Below, one piece after another: positions 29,731 through 30,428 of a DNA stretch of 30,428 nucleotides (within the stretch, counting starts at the first letter, position 1; each line of letters opens with the position of its first letter). Source of the stretch: Acidaminobacter sp. (GTDB lineage: Bacteria > Bacillota_A > Clostridia > Peptostreptococcales > Acidaminobacteraceae). The stretch covers positions 1 to 30,428 of the forward strand of contig WXFH01000239.1 of assembly GCA_009881125.1 (NCBI GenBank), written 5' to 3'. The notes beneath the pieces are model-generated. The model made no database searches. It worked only from the letters and a program-made list of their open reading frames with translations, and was not told where the DNA came from. The position numbers and the translations under genes were made by a program.

Positions 29731-30428
29731 TTAAAAGTCCCATTCAGCTTTTAGATTCATGGGCTCAGGCTTAAAGAGCCGCGGATCCATGAGTTTTAAA
29801 TGCTCCGAAATTGTCGGGGTGAAAGCCATATGGGAAAGCACATCTTTTTCGAGATCCATTCCAGGGGCAATTTCAATCAGTTCCAGCCCATCCGCCTCAA
29901 GTTTGAAGACCGCACGCTCTGTAATGTAAAAAACCTCCTGCCCTCGATTATAGGCATCTTTTCCATTGAACGTGATTTCAGGCACCTCAGAAACCATTTT
30001 TAAGAATTTACCTTCCTGGAGCACTTTAAGCTTGTCCTCTTCAATAGAGGTCTTTAGTCCTCCCGCTGTCAGAGTGCCGCAAAAGATGACCTTTTTGCTG
30101 TTCTGACTGATATCCACAAATCCGCCGGTACCCATAATTTTGCCATTAAATTTATGGACATTGACATTTCCATGCCTGTCTATTTCAGCAAAACTCAAAA
30201 AACTGACATCCAATCCTCTGCCATCGTAAAAGTCAAATTGTGACGGCATGTCCAGCATCGCCTGCATATTAACGGTCGCGCCGAAAAAGATGCCCTGGGC
30301 TGAAGCGCCTCCCACCGGTCCCAGTTCAACCGTTAAGGTAAACGCCTCTTCGACACCCTCTTCCTGAGCCACAACTCCAATGCCGTCCGCTATGCCAACG
30401 CCGACATTCCCCACATCTCCGGGCTCGA
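29731..30428 (-). CDS. Acyl-CoA:acetate/3-ketoacid CoA transferase, C-terminal part (cut by window end)
   Basis: The reading frame is open to the right edge, so the N-terminal part is outside. The visible 232 residues match the beta-like half of a YdiF-type fused CoA transferase. They show GVGIADGIG, the active-site glutamate region FTLTVELGPVGG, DFYDGRGLDVSFLSFAEID, GNVNVHKFNGKIMGTGGFVDIS and VIFCGTLTAGGL. The C-terminus DPRLFKPEPMNLK is typical. The glutamate forms a thioester with CoA and passes it between carboxylates. It heads the operon with the MaoC, ketopantoate-reductase-like, VOC and dehydroquinase-like genes (in that order of transcription) as far as this window shows. It would activate the pathway acid to its CoA thioester. 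Confidence 0.88.
   Translation of the reverse strand, partial: EPGDVGNVGVGIADGIGVVAQEEGVEEAFTLTVELGPVGGASAQGIFFGATVNMQAMLDMPSQFDFYDGRGLDVSFLSFAEIDRHGNVNVHKFNGKIMGTGGFVDISQNSKKVIFCGTLTAGGLKTSIEEDKLKVLQEGKFLKMVSEVPEITFNGKDAYNRGQEVFYITERAVFKLEADGLELIEIAPGMDLEKDVLSHMAFTPTISEHLKLMDPRLFKPEPMNLKAEWDF

Noticed and set aside
1..30428. CRISPR array, tRNA, rRNA or prophage genes
   Set aside because: No regularly spaced repeats, no tRNA-like cloverleaf and no phage structural or integrase genes were found by reading both strands.

Overview
The window looks like part of a chromosome from a low-to-moderate G+C, anaerobic Firmicute, probably Clostridia. The reasons are strong AGGAGG-type ribosome-binding sites, U-tailed hairpin terminators, a type II-like Wadjet system, an MtaA/CmuA-type methyltransferase and an orphan ECF S component. 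This assignment is inference, because no rRNA or tRNA gene is present. Almost every gene is on the minus strand. Only a methyltransferase-like gene and the ECF S component are on the plus strand.

Region 1 (about 0.25-11.3 kb) is a catabolic and uptake cluster with its own LacI-type regulator. Read from right to left it encodes the LacI regulator, a creatininase-family hydrolase, a histidinol-dehydrogenase-like enzyme, two tandem SnoaL/NTF2-like proteins and a nitrilase-family hydrolase. These are followed by a CUT1-type ABC importer (ATPase, lipoprotein binding protein, two permeases) that ends at a U-tailed terminator. Four near-identical palindromes of the form GAATACGYATTC lie in front of the regulator, the creatininase operon and the transporter operon (two sites). 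Two of them sit over the predicted transcription start of a good sigma-A promoter. This is a coherent local regulon for an unidentified, probably nitrogen-containing, sugar-like substrate.

Region 2 (11.6-14.0 kb) has the plus-strand pair: a UroD/MtaA-like methyltransferase and an ECF S component. Between them is a 440-base leader with possible RNA structure and possible mobile-element debris. A truncated IS1634-type transposase fragment follows.

Region 3 (14.1-22.3 kb) is a complete four-gene Wadjet operon (jetA, jetB, jetC, jetD, overlapping starts and stops), with a predicted promoter upstream and a hairpin terminator downstream. It is more G+C-rich than its surroundings, and the transposase fragment borders its distal end. 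Next to its promoter end is an AAA/DUF4143 ATPase gene, which has its own promoter and a palindromic candidate operator.

Region 4 (22.5-30.4 kb) holds housekeeping or accessory genes. They are a DUF4256 protein, an arginine-deiminase/DDAH-superfamily hydrolase, a PASTA-domain protein, a cysteine-cluster (YkgJ-like) protein coupled to a fumarylacetoacetate-hydrolase-family enzyme, and a possible 49-codon ORF coupled to the latter. Another catabolic-looking run follows: type II dehydroquinase-like protein, VOC protein, ketopantoate-reductase-like protein, MaoC-like hydratase, and the C-terminal part of a CoA transferase cut by the window edge. Two copies of a roughly 112-bp intergenic repeat with conserved hairpins lie here. 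A core motif, ACCATCGGC/GCCGATGGT, recurs in the Wadjet and DUF4256 terminators and in both repeat copies.
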